This document shows positions 34,160 through 45,099 of a DNA stretch of 64,000 nt, piece after piece. The first letter of the stretch is position 1; the number at the start of each line of letters is the position of its first letter. Location: assembly GCA_035048485.1 (NCBI GenBank), contig CM068583.1, forward strand, positions 46,815,790 to 46,879,789, given 5' to 3'. The position numbers were made by a program, and so were the translations under genes. This stretch comes from Pteria penguin. Lineage: Eukaryota; Mollusca; Bivalvia; Pterioida; Pteriidae. The notes beneath the pieces are model-generated. The model did no database searches and had not been told where the DNA came from. It saw only the letters and a list, made by a program, of their open reading frames with translations.

Positions 34160-35570
34160 TATATGCCAGATAATTTTCTTAGTTCAGAGTTCGAACACTT
34201 TGCTAAACAAGCAAATAAAGATATGCGTTCTTTAGGAATCCATAAAAATCACGCTTCATATCAAATTCTAGTCATTATTCTACAACTGGGCTTTCTTAGC
34301 ATTTTTATTAAAATATTAAACATGTTTCTGCTCTTACTGCAGCTAAATATTAAGTACTGTAATACCGTTTTAACAATAGTAACGTCAATTACGTTTGTTC
34401 AATCAAAACTTTTGGCAAAATCATTGAAAAACTCAGTTTGCGAAATTTTGAAGCTAATAAAGTTTACACATTTGATGTATTGACACTATATACCTCTCTA
34501 TCTCATGACGTAATTAACAGCACGTTGTAGTCTCTCATACGCTGGTGTTTGAACGGAGAGTCTAAATCATAGCTCTGTGTTTCAGATACATCTGGATTTT
34601 TTTTTCAAACAAGCAATATGATTATGGTAAATATTGGAGTTATATAATGACATCACATTTTTTGATGGATGATATGTGCAATTTAATGGTGAGATTTATC
34701 AACATACTTTTGGGATTCCTATGGGCATTAGCTGAGCAGATTTATCAACTCGCAGGGACGGAGAGCTATTGTCACACCCCCGGTGGCGTCTTAGCTCGTA
34801 GACAGAAACTTTAGCCTCAGTCAGATCTTGTGAACAGTAAAAGATTGGACTTCCATACTTTATATGGGTATTCCTTTTGACAAGACATTTCAGTTGGAAC
34901 CAAAATTTTTGACCCTGTAACCTTAAAGTTTGACCTACTAAAAAAAACTTTTGCTATTTAAATTTGGTTGCTACCGGCGAGCTCTTGTCTTCTGACAACT
35001 CTTGCTTTTGCACTGTAGTGAGAGGGACTTCATGCAATCTATTTAAACCTTGAAATATTTCGACCCTACAGTTAAATAATAAATATTGTAATACTGTTTT
35101 AACAATAGTAACGTTTATTATCTTTGGTCAATCATAACCTTTGGCAAAGTCATTGGAAAACTCAGTTGAAGCTAATTAAGTTTATACTTAGTTTTTTGGC
35201 ACTATATACCTCTCTACCTATACCTTAACATTGTTATGAAAGGGACTTTATTCAATCTGTTTAAACCTCGAAATGTTTCGACCCTATTGATAAATTCAAT
35301 AACATCTCTAAATATCTGGATAATGTTTTATTGATAGATAACCCTGAGTGTGAAAAAAAAATATTATTGACATTTATCCACCAGACATTCAATTAAATAA
35401 AAACAATATTTCTGATAAGGAAACACCTTTCTTGGACCTAAAATTATAATTATTAATAACAGTATCCTTTCAAACATATAAAATAAACGTGACGACATTG
35501 AATGTCTATTGTAAAATTCCCTTATTTAGATGGTATTTATATTAGTCAGTTGGTGCGATTTGCTGAGTTC
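34160..35570 (+). pseudogene. PLE family B, heavily decayed and internally duplicated copy
   Basis: IKYCNTVLTIVTSITF (34345) corresponds to IKYCDVAFHNSNINYF of family A. It is followed by a motif A-like TLYTSLSHD region (34480) and a motif B-like IPMGIS (34715). Unrelated sequence at 34740-35030 interrupts it. The first segment then recurs at 35075-35200. The remainder reads as motif C (YLDNVLLIDNPECE-like, 35310) and the post-RT region to 35560. Many stops. Confidence 0.65.
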
Positions 35571-36600
35571 TGAACTAACATTTTCGAGTATCACTCAAGA
35601 AGGCATTTCATAGTAAGAATTTGTAATGTCATTTTGGGGTTTATTGGCAATAATAAATACCGTGTTTTATGTGCATGTCCTTTTTGAATCTTCTATCTTC
35701 TCTTTTAGAAAGGTTTGACCGATTTTCCTAAAAATCAGTACTATAACATGGTGCACTAATTACGTTTCCATTTGATTAACTATGTAAAATTTAATCTCCA
35801 AAATGTAGGTTTCATATTTTTCAAACAATTTCACTTTATTGTATAATATTGTATAAGTCAGCCAGTTTAAGCCAGTTTTCAGTATCTCTGTACTTACTCG
35901 AAATATATAATTCAAATTAAGAGAAATTAAAAGTTAAAGAAATTATTCTAAAACTAGTGAGTATCTCTCTAATGCATAACTCTGTTCTCAGGAGGGTTAT
36001 TTGGCAATTACTTTTAGTACAATTTGGTTATGAGTTTGCTTTTCGAATATCTCTATTTTCGATTTCCGCAATTTAAGCCTTGAGCATCACTGAAACAACA
36101 TAAGTTGTAGAAATGTCGAAAGTGTAAATATTTGAAAAGGAAACTAATTACCAAATTAAAATAGAAATAAGAGACATAAAACCAATTTATTGCCCGAGTT
36201 ATAATAAATATACCTCATTGACCAGCCATCCATTACAGAGTATTATCGCCAGGCCTTTCCCTTAGGAATGCCACATAGCACCTTTGTTTTTTAAGGAGCG
36301 GAGTGCAACTCCTATTTATTGCCCACCCTGCTCTTATGTATGTAGTGTATGCATGTGTGTCGGAGGGTTGTGTTTATTATGTACCGATTAGATGGTACGC
36401 ATTTCCAACGGTTTTTATCACAGATGCCACCATTCAGGAATGCCTCTGCCACAGAGATATTCACCCTGGCCATAACACTCCCAAAGCCTGAGAAAGAGCA
36501 AGGGTGGTACTTTGGATAAGAAATTGAAATTAAAAAATTTATTTATCTGGGTATTGACGGTGATTGAAGCCATGCCTATGCCGTAACGTAGATCTTGTAG
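35571..36600. other. pLTR-like scrap and unassigned sequence
   Basis: At 35945-36115 ATTCTAAAACTAGTGAGTAT, CTCTAATGCATAACTCTG and CATCACTGAAACAACATAAG, TTGTAGAAATG reproduce the pLTR-like unit of 26884-27440 in decayed form. The rest is unrecognised. Confidence 0.45.
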
Positions 36601-36609
36601 GAAAAGTTG

Positions 36610-37195
36610 TCATAGTAAAGAATATGCTTTGATGTAGTTTAGATCAAATAGACTTATGGAGCAGAATATGTTCTTATGAGTCTGGAGAGTAAGACATCGT
36701 AATACATCAAGCGAAAATATGTTTATGTTATGTATCAAATTAGATGAGAAAATTAATATCTCATGGCATGTCATAGAATAACGATAAAATTTTACCAAAA
36801 TTTGCAAACGTAATTCGCCAAATACTGAAAATTGTAAAAATTTATTTATTAAAAAAGAGAACATTGTTAATTCATCAAATGATATATCTACTGATAAGAA
36901 TGTAAAGATGACGGATAAATACAAAACATAAGTCAGAAAATCATGAAACCAGAGGACATACAAAATCAATGAAAATGAAAACCAAATAGAATCGTCACGT
37001 TTGTCATAGAGTGAGGTGTTCAGTTGACCATTAATGTCGAAAGACAACATAATATCTAAATACGAAGTAGAATTACTACTGTGGTTTCTTTGATCTCCAG
37101 TTCACTTGGATAGACGATACTAAGGTAATCCGCGAATGAAGGATTATTAATTGAAAGCAAGTCATCTATATATCTTTAAGTTAAATAGAAATAAT
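36610..37195 (-). pseudogene. PLE family C reverse transcriptase fragment, reversed
   Basis: On the minus strand: RYIDDLLSINNPSFADYL (RT motif C, near 37160-37110), YPSELEIKETT, then LSFDINGQLNTSLYDKRDD (37050-36990). These match the copy at 40490-40660 nearly residue for residue. Downstream the frame loses similarity. Confidence 0.75.
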
Positions 37196-37253
37196 TCTAG
37201 AAGACGACTATCCTTATTGGTAAGTGTTTATTGTTGGTTTGATATAATTAATT

Positions 37254-39160
37254 TTGATAATCATGATGGCTGCACCTCCATTAAACAAAATTATGAACAT
37301 TTATTTGTTAATTTTTGACCTAAACTGTATTTCGGACAAGAAATTGCGCACCCCTTTTGGAAAAGGACCTAAATATAGGTTACCGTCCAGGATAGATTTC
37401 AATAAATGCCGTGACGTTATAGAAGATGCTTTAACTACATATTGTAAACGTTGGTGTAAAAAAGAACAGGTAAAGGTTCATGCTCTTAATGATTGGAAAT
37501 TCGAGATTTTAAGAATTGTCGATATCCGTATTAAGAACTTTACGGAAAATCCGCATTTATTTCAACAGCCTAATACATTGACGACAAATTCTATTAAAAA
37601 GAAGATAGCTGACTTACATGCTAAATATGTCTTTGTTCCCGCTGATAAAGCAGGTAATAACATAATAGTTGTTTGAAAACTATATTATATTGAAGTACTT
37701 AAAAACGAATTAAACTTCACTCATACATATGTGGAAAGCCCTACCTCAAAAGAGGGCACCTTGCACGATCACCTCATGACCATGTCCGACTTCAAAATTA
37801 AAACTGATAAATCTGATCTACCAACCATGTATTGGCTCCCAAAACTACATAAAAGTCCATATAAATCACGTTTCATATCTAATTCTAGCCACTGCTCTAC
37901 TACGGTACTATCGAAACATATTACGTCTGCTCTAACTGCTATAAAAGATCATATTATCAAATATTGTGATGTTGCATTTCATAATAGTAACATCAATTAC
38001 TTTTGGTCGATTAAAAATTCTCATGAAGTTATAGACAAACTTCTTTCGCTAAATTTCAAAGCGACTCAAATTTCTACATTTGATTTTTCTACACTTTATA
38101 CATCTCTGCCTCATGATTTGATTAAAAGCAAGTTGCTGTCTCTTATACAATGGTGTTTTCACAGAGAATCTAAAACGTACATATGTACTTCCAATAACTC
38201 TGGATTCTTTTCCAACAAACAATATACTTCATATAAATACTGGACTTGCAAGGAATTATGTAAAGCACTAGATTTTCTCATGAATAATATTTTTGTGCAA
38301 TTTGATGGCAAGATATATCAACAAATAGTTGGGATTCCTATGGGTACTAACTGCGCGCCTCTGATAGCAGATTTATTTCTTTATTGTTATGAGAGGGATT
38401 TTATGGTTTCTATTCAAAAATCAAACATTTTGACCTCATTGACAAATTTAATAATACTTGCAGATATCTGGATGACATTTTGGTGATCGACAACCCTGAA
38501 TTCGAACAATTTATATCAGAAATATATCCACCAGAGCTCACATTGAATAAAGCTAATACTTGAGATAAATCTACACCTTTCTTAGATTTAAACATCAAAA
38601 TTATCAACAACCTAATATATACTAATATTTATGATAAACGTGAGGATTTTGGATTTCCTATTGTAAATTTCCCTTACTTGGATGGCGATGTCCCTCGACT
38701 CCCATCATATGGTATCTATACATGTATATCTCAATTAGTTCGATTTGTCAGAGGCTGCACCGATGTTTTGGACTTTCATAAACGAAATTTACAAATTACT
38801 ACTAAACTTTTAACTCAGGGTTACAGATATCACAAGCTAAGAAAAACATTCGGCAAATTCTTCAGATCTTATTCAGAACTTCTATCTAAATTTGGAAATA
38901 TTTCTTTTCAACAGTATGTATCCAATGGAATTTCCCATCCTAATTTTTACGGTGATCTCGTTTACAAACTAAGGAAAGTAAAAGGCTCCGATAATGTTAT
39001 TTTATCATGTAATAAAATAGTCAAACGTCTCCTAAATAGACAATATGATATTGAGATCTTCAAAAAGACTATAGGTCTTGTATTTGGCCCCTCTACAGCC
39101 TTATGCAGACTTTTACTTGAACGTTGCACGCTGACTAACAGGGCAGTGGGGACTATATGA
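37254..39160 (+). pseudogene. PLE family A reverse transcriptase, copy A1
   Basis: N-terminal part KYRLPSRIDFNKCRDVIEDA, then YVFVPADKAGNNIIVV (RT1-like), a TGA at 37674, MYWLPKLHKSPYKSRFIS (motif 2 region), STFDFSTLYTSLPHDLI (motif A), IPMGTNCAPLIADLFLYCYE (motif B), a one-base loss near 38425, and motif C read from the other frame (RYLDDILVIDN in copy A2). A TGA at 38561 is followed by FLDLNIKI, then LPSYGIY, LVRFVRGCTDVLDFHKR and GKFFRSYSELLSKF, ending CTLTNRAVGTI at 39160. The RT fold is that of PLEs, related to telomerase. Two stops and a frameshift make it non-functional. Confidence 0.85.
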
Positions 39161-39229
39161 CGGGCCTTGTCCAAACCTCTTTCAGAGGAGACATGGTCCT
39201 GAACCTCGTCCCCTCTGACTGTTAGTCGG
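39131..39229 (+). ncRNA. Nested hairpin across the PLE-A stop codon (copy A1)
   Basis: Helix 1 is CTGACTAACAG with CTGTTAGTCGG. Helix 2 is GGGGAC with GTCCCC. Helix 3 is GGGCCTTGTC with GACATGGTCC. Helix 4 is CCTCT with AGAGG. The stop codon TGA at 39158 lies between helices 2 and 3. The 5' arm is coding. Confidence 0.6.
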
Positions 39230-39663
39230 GACTCCTACAGATCTAGGGTCTTAGCTCGCTTTCAGACTGGCAGAGCACGGTTTATCATGTTGATGTCGCA
39301 TATATTTTTATACCATTATGTGTTTTACAATACCTTACGTGTTTATATTTTTATGACCTCTCAATATGCGATACCTGTTGACCCTTGTTCTTTACATGGA
39401 GAATTATTTATAAATTTTTAAATGTACGTCTTTTGATTGTTCTGCTGTTACGGTGAGTGGGAAGGTGGGCCCGTAAACCGGTTAACCACACCATTTGTTT
39501 GGCTTTTGTCAAATTAAATGACCGTCCTAAGTCGGTATCGTAATTGCACTACAATCAAATATTTTTGTAATGTGTTAAATGTTCTATTATATTATTTATA
39601 TTCATGTATTGTATAGCTCCATGGTGACTTCTGCCACATAACTGAGCCGGTAACTCCTCTTTT

Positions 39664-40389
39664 TTCTTTAATATTTTTTCAAATATGCCTTTTATTTATG
39701 ACCTCTGAAATTGCTCCCAGAATCACTTACTCTTTCCCGTGTATTTTGCCGGTCATTTCCAGTTTAAAAAAAGCCTAATGTGTTTCTTTCATTGTAAATC
39801 CAATTATACATATACATATACAGCAGTATACTTTTATAAGAATAGGTTTCGTATATTGTACTGTTCAATTAGCATTATTTATCATTAAAATTCAAAAATA
39901 AATACATACTAAAAGTTTTGTTTCTTTGGAATAACATAGCTTTCTATTTATTTTATCTATTTGTGGTTTTCGTTTTTCTGCACTTGTTCGCACTCTGATG
40001 TTTGCTGATAATGATGTTAGCATCATCTTTACGATGATCAAAACAAGTCATTCATGGAAGGCTACTTTAATAATCTACTGGTTTGGAATATAATAATGCG
40101 TATTTATCTTCCACAAAGATTTTCGATTTTTTTCAGTAAACATTGAAGTCTTTATTTAATGTTTGTACTTAAGCATTGATAACTGGGTTGGAAAATTTCT
40201 CGTGACTACGATAACATTGGTATCCGCCCGATGGTATTAATAACTGTAAGATCATGCATTTGACCATTTTGACAAAACAAAATATCTTTTAGTGATGCTT
40301 AAATCTGAAAGATCCGTTCATGTCATGGTGTCACTGATGGAGTTCCTCTGCCAGATATTTCGTTCTGTTAAGGCTCTAATTAGCCATCC
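39664..40389. other. Unassigned AT-rich sequence
   Basis: No exon, RNA or repeat recognised. Confidence 0.45.
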
Positions 40390-41250
40390 ATATATGGCCT
40401 AACTTATCTGAATATCTAAGCTGAATTCATTCAGTCTTTGCTTTCGCAATGAAAAAAATTCAATTGGCTCTTGGCTTCAATTTTACTTATAGATATGTAG
40501 ATGACTTGCTTTCAATTAATAATCCTTCATTCGCGGATTACCTTAGCATCATCTATCCAAGTGAACTGGAGGTCAAAGAAACCACAGAAAGAAATACTTC
40601 GTAATTAGATATTATATTGTCTCTCGACATTAATGGTCAATTGAACACCTAACTCTATGACAAAGGTGACCATTTCAATTTCGCTATCACAAACTTTCCT
40701 TTCATAGGTAGCAACATTCCATCATCGCCCGCATACGGCGTATTCATATCTCAGGTAATACGTTATTCCAGAGCATGTTCAAATTACAATGACTTTGTTC
40801 TGAGGGCTAGGCGACTTTCAGTTAAGCTGCTCAACCAGGGTTATATATGTGCTAGAGTAGAAACGTCACTGAGGAAGTTCTACGGTCGTTACGAAACTCT
40901 TATTACTACATATGATATCTCGTTATCCAGACTTTTAAATGATATTCTGGACTGAGACCGATTCCGGTCATTTTACACAGATTTGACACCTTCTATACTA
41001 GAGGGTTACCTACTTTGACTTATCCATATATAAATACATATGGAATTTACACGATTTGACTCTTTCTACTAGGTATATGTGATGGGTGTTGCTAGCAAGC
41101 AGGAGATGCTCACTCTCCCCGGGCACCTCATCTCACTCCATCACAGGGGTTCACATATGCTCTTCAAGTAGACATATTTTGTTATTTTCTACTTGTTTTT
41201 CCATTTTCACTGAATTTGTATGTCCTCTGGTTTCATGATTTTTAGACTTA
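40390..41250 (+). pseudogene. PLE family C RT C-terminal half with 3' UTR
   Basis: RYVDDLLSINNPSFADYLSI (motif C, 40490), YPSELEVKETT, LSLDINGQLNT, NFPFIGSNIPSSPAYGVFIS, VIRYSRACSNYNDF, LLNQGY and SLRKFYGRYETLI run to about 40955 with two or three in-frame stops. The 3' UTR has TGGGTGTTGCTAGCAAGCAG, GAGATGCTCACTCTCCCCGG and GCACCTCATCTCACTCC at 41085-41140. A TGTATGTCCTCTGGTTTCAT block at 41218 recurs at 41638. Confidence 0.75.
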
Positions 41251-41637
41251 TGGTTTGGATTTATCCATCATCTTTACATTTCTCCGAATTGGCCCGTTGA
41301 ATTGATCCACTATAAAGTGCACTATGCAGATGCTGTGAACTAATCCTTGTGTACTACAAGAAATAAACATACTATGTATTTGTGGGTAAAATATTATCTC
41401 CAGACATGTATTCTCCGACTGAATTGAAAATGCATAAAAAGATGTTGTCATATCGTGTCGGCTTATCTGTCGAGTCTGTATAACAATACTCTCCTATTGA
41501 TATTTGAACATGGTTCTTTGATACCTTGTTCGTCCGCAAATGAGAAAAATTTTTACCGATTTTTTATCTATCTGATCCAAGATTAATTGAGTAACCTGAT
41601 CTGTAACCTTTTCTTTTCTTCTTGCAAATACTGATTT

Positions 41638-42300
41638 TGTATGTCCTTTGGTTTCATGATTTTCAGACTTATGGTTTTGATTTATCCATCACCTTTACAT
41701 ATCATCTTGCCAACACGTTACATATCATCTTGCCAACGCTTTTTTAATGCTTTTAACACTCTTTTTCCCTTTTCTTTTTGCCAAAACTTTGTTATTGCCA
41801 ATACATTTTTCTTTTTTTTCATTTTGTTCACCTGCGTTTCCGACACCGGAATTTCAGGCAGGCCGCATTTCTTGCCTTGAATGGGAAATTTGACTTTGTG
41901 TTCCTGTACCTTCGTATGTTCATGCGTGTATATTTATGTATTTACCTCCTCGATTTGAAAGGTTATTGTAGGACTTTTGCTACGGGTGTTGCATGCAACC
42001 AAGGGATGCTTACTCCTCCCGGGCACCTGGTCTCACCTCGATTTTATTGGGGGTCTGACTATTACACTAAACACGATATTGTCCTCTTTATTCCATGGAC
42101 TATGAGGTATGGTTTACTCTTCGGTACTTCTTCGTTTTTTACCTCTAGAAGTAAAAGTAATGTTTCTTTGACATATATTGAACCACACTGTATATTCTAC
42201 TACTATAATTTTTTGTGTGCAGGTCCTTGTTGATTTGTATCATACAGCTTTGTCAGATGTCTTCTGCTTTTTCTTTTCTACACCATTCCGGATTTTCATT
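41638..42300 (+). mobile_element. PLE-associated 3' sequence, two adjoining pieces
   Basis: The first piece (41915-42190) is a second copy of the block at 12046-12400. The second (42195-42290) is the end of a family B 3' UTR (TTTTGTGTGCAGGTCCTTGT, CATACAGCTTTGTCAGATGT). Confidence 0.6.
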
Positions 42301-42439
42301 CAAAGACTTTATACACTTCACAGTAAACTTGATCTTGGAACAACTTTGTATCTTTGTTATCTCATGGTTGAATAATGTTGATATAATTTAAAAGTTTTGA
42401 TCGATATTAATTTCTTAATAATATTCGTGTTCATAGTGT

Positions 42440-42670
42440 CACACGTTTTAAATATAGATTCTTAATACATATTTGGACGATATTGATGAATTCTCAAATG
42501 TGTTCTTTAATTGTACTACTGGTGTGGTCAGTAAGAAGATTGGTCCATAAACCGGTTAATTACACTAATTGAGAGACATTTTCAATTCAATCGACCATTG
42601 TAAGTCGTTAGCACAACTGTATTACTATCTGCATTTTGTCTTTTTATGCGGTTATTCTTCTATGCTAAGA
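42440..42670 (+). mobile_element. PLE 3' UTR remnant
   Basis: TTTAATTGTACTACTGGTGT, GTCAGTAAGAAGATTGGTCC, AAACCGGTTAATTACAC, CAATCGACCATTGTAAGTCG follow the family A/B 3' UTR order. Confidence 0.6.
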
Positions 42671-42761
42671 TGTCCGTGATTTTATTTAAAATAAAGTTAA
42701 GTGAGATCTCTTGTCTCCAGTTATAGTTATATTTCCATTGCAGCAAATACCAGATCCGACC

Positions 42762-43061
42762 CTACATCGAATACTCGCCTTGTGTGTACATCCGGATGTT
42801 GTCTTCTGCAATGGGTAAGATACAAATATGATCATTTTGTATATTAGTCTTATGATCAGTTGATACCAATGCCTTGTTGTTTTCCTTATGTGGGAACAAT
42901 GAACCTCTTCTCATAAAAGTGTTCTGGAAACCAGAAATAGACGAGGTGCCCGGGCGAAGTAAATAAGTTTCTCCTATTGAGCTAACCACATCTGTTACAC
43001 ATATGCATGCCAATACAAACAGTAGGCCCAGGAATTTTAAATTAGCGCAGGGGTGTAACAT
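42762..43061 (-). CDS. Possible first exon or small secreted protein with signal peptide
   Basis: From ATG at 43061 the frame starts MLHPCANLKFLGLLFVLACI, a convincing hydrophobic signal peptide. It continues for 99 codons to TAG at 42762, with a dibasic MRRG near residue 50 and the end ICILPIAEDNIRMYTQGEYS. The end resembles the first strand of a type-1 ligand-binding domain, and a GTAGGG donor lies just before the stop, so it may be exon 1 of a receptor like the one at 10985. Alternatively it is a one-exon secreted peptide; AATAAA on the minus strand at 42686-42681 would serve as its polyadenylation signal. A CCCGGGCACCTC block inside it resembles the PLE-associated motif, which is a warning. 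Confidence 0.35.
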   Translation of the reverse strand: MLHPCANLKFLGLLFVLACICVTDVVSSIGETYLLRPGTSSISGFQNTFMRRGSLFPHKENNKALVSTDHKTNIQNDHICILPIAEDNIRMYTQGEYSM

Positions 43062-43154
43062 CGTCCAAGTCGAGCCTCTCTTGGATCTTTTACGATATGG
43101 GTCTTGCAAGGGAAAAGTGTGATAGTCATGTAAAATACGATGCAATGTTACCAT

Positions 43155-45095
43155 ATCATCACAACACCATATACCATGTTTTGTTTGTCATACATCTGAC
43201 TCAAATACATCTTCTTTTCTCTTTTGAAAAAAAGCACTTGAAAGTACAGAAATAATTTATGGTCCCAAAATCTTTGAACAATTTTATATATCACAAGAAA
43301 CATGTAAATAGTGTCACATTGTAACACTTTCTATGATGAATGTATGATAAGGAAATGTATTGACGTCAACGATGATTATACGTGCTGAGTTCAAAATGTC
43401 AAGACTCAGTTTTCTCTCACTAGGTTGCAACAGACCCCATACTGATAAATTATTTATATCGTTATGAAGTTCACTTTCGACTTACAAGAATTAAGTAGTT
43501 TAGAAATAAAATTTAGACAATACTTTATACACTAAAGGGTTAACGTTCTCGGACGACATGGTATTGTCACATTTTGATCAATACCTTTGAGGATCATAAG
43601 ATATTCTAAACAATCTGGATAGCGAATCAAATCGTGTTTTGTATTCAAAAGAAGACGTATCAGTCCAGATTAAGGCATTAAACAACTCAACATGATCCAT
43701 CCATTATGTTTCCGTAAAGCGCACCACGACTCCGGGTTTTCAGGTTTTCAGGTTTAGCTCTTATTATATAAATGGAAAAACAATAAATGTAACGATAACC
43801 AATTATTGACGACATTCATATTACAGCTATGGATTGAAATATCTGACGCCAGACAAAAACTATCACATCACAATTCAGAATGAGAACTACCCCCTGCCGA
43901 TGCTTTGCTATGAATTTCATATTGATTTAGTAATTATTTATACAGGCTTTCCTCTTGTTTTTCCCCTACACTTAATCATGGCTGCTAACATACAATAGAG
44001 ATAATCTTGGTATGATATTAGACATAAAATACTACATACATTATTTGTCTCGGACTCAAATAACATTAATTCGACTACTTTATCTGTAATTCTAAAAATA
44101 ACTTCAACCGCATTCCTGAAAAATGCTTATGAACACTTTTTTCTAAGGGTCCTAACTATTGAAAGTACCACCTGAAATAGTTATCAACAAATGTCGAGAT
44201 TGTATTATTGAAATGTTGCCTCTTGACTATAAAGCCTACGCTGGACTACAGAAAAGATTTCAAATCACATAGATGATCGAGTCGGATCAATTCTTCTTTT
44301 ATACTGAATTTAAAATGTGGTACATTATGCCTCTATTTGTTTTTTTAAATGATTTATACATCACTGTTTTGATTGTTCATTTATCAAATGTTCAATGTTT
44401 GTAAATCGATATCATTTTAAGCTCTACTTTTAAGCCATGGAATTCACTTGTTTGAATAAATATATTGTTTTTCAGTAATCACAAAATTTATAGATATATT
44501 TAAGAAATATTGAAATTGCTCATTATGACAAAGTTCGCATATATGTGTATTTAATTATAGTACGCTAACTACAAGGTACCAAACTGAAATCATTTCAAAT
44601 GAGACTTCATTTATTCCTGCCAAAAATCACTAAGCACATCCCATAGTAAAGCTGGGCAATTAGGATCTAACATATCCTTTATATAAGCAATAAGGATATA
44701 CAGCTTAGACATAGGAAAAATCCGTAGATACTTCATAGTAACAAATATTTGTGGCAAATAAAGCAGAAATTGCGATCTGCAAGATAAAAAGCTAAAGTCA
44801 ACCATAATAATAACAATAATAGATATTGGAACTATATATCTGTGTTGTTATTCCGTGCAATGATTCAGTAATAAAGTGAGAAATAAGTGATATTGAGGTC
44901 ACTGAACTGGGGCTACACCACTTTGGCATTTCATTGACTTGCCCACGCCCTTAAAGGTCATACGGTGGATAGGAAACAGGAAAAGCCGTAACGCAGCATG
45001 TTAATAAATTAATAAGTCGATAGATAATTATGAAAAAAAAAATATTATTGAAGTGTATACTAATATGGGACAGGACAGATGGCAAGCCATAATAA
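43155..45095. other. Unassigned AT-rich sequence
   Basis: Only short open frames (for example 44611-44805, minus) without motifs or supporting splice sites. Confidence 0.45.
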
Positions 45096-45099
45096 ATTG

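Larger units (their letters stand above)
37254..39663 (+). mobile_element. PLE family A, longest copy (A1)
   Basis: Longest copy in the window: near-complete RT frame (37254-39160) plus full 3' UTR ending AACTCCTCTTTTTTCTT. It is almost identical to A2 (46108-47935) over the shared 1.8 kb. The left end abuts the reversed family C fragment. No GIY-YIG frame follows the RT before the 3' terminus shared by all four A copies. Confidence 0.85.

Noticed and set aside
38962..39174. Antisense open frames over the PLE-A 3' coding end (also 23838-24065 and 47213-47461)
   Set aside because: Identical shadow frames of the RT coding strand in each copy.
39158..39200. Programmed stop-codon readthrough at the PLE-A stop (TGAC followed by a stem)
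   Set aside because: The context is suggestive, but the next in-frame stop is only about a dozen codons on and no domain lies beyond it.
41262..41369. Possible receptor exon on the minus strand after TTTATTTCTTGTAG
   Set aside because: The phase would fit the 42762-43061 frame, but the far end overlaps a repeated PLE-associated block (also at 41640-41700) and the next phase does not match the exon at 11326.
44611..44805. 63-codon minus-strand open frame
   Set aside because: Looks weakly protein-like but has no motif, homology or splice support.
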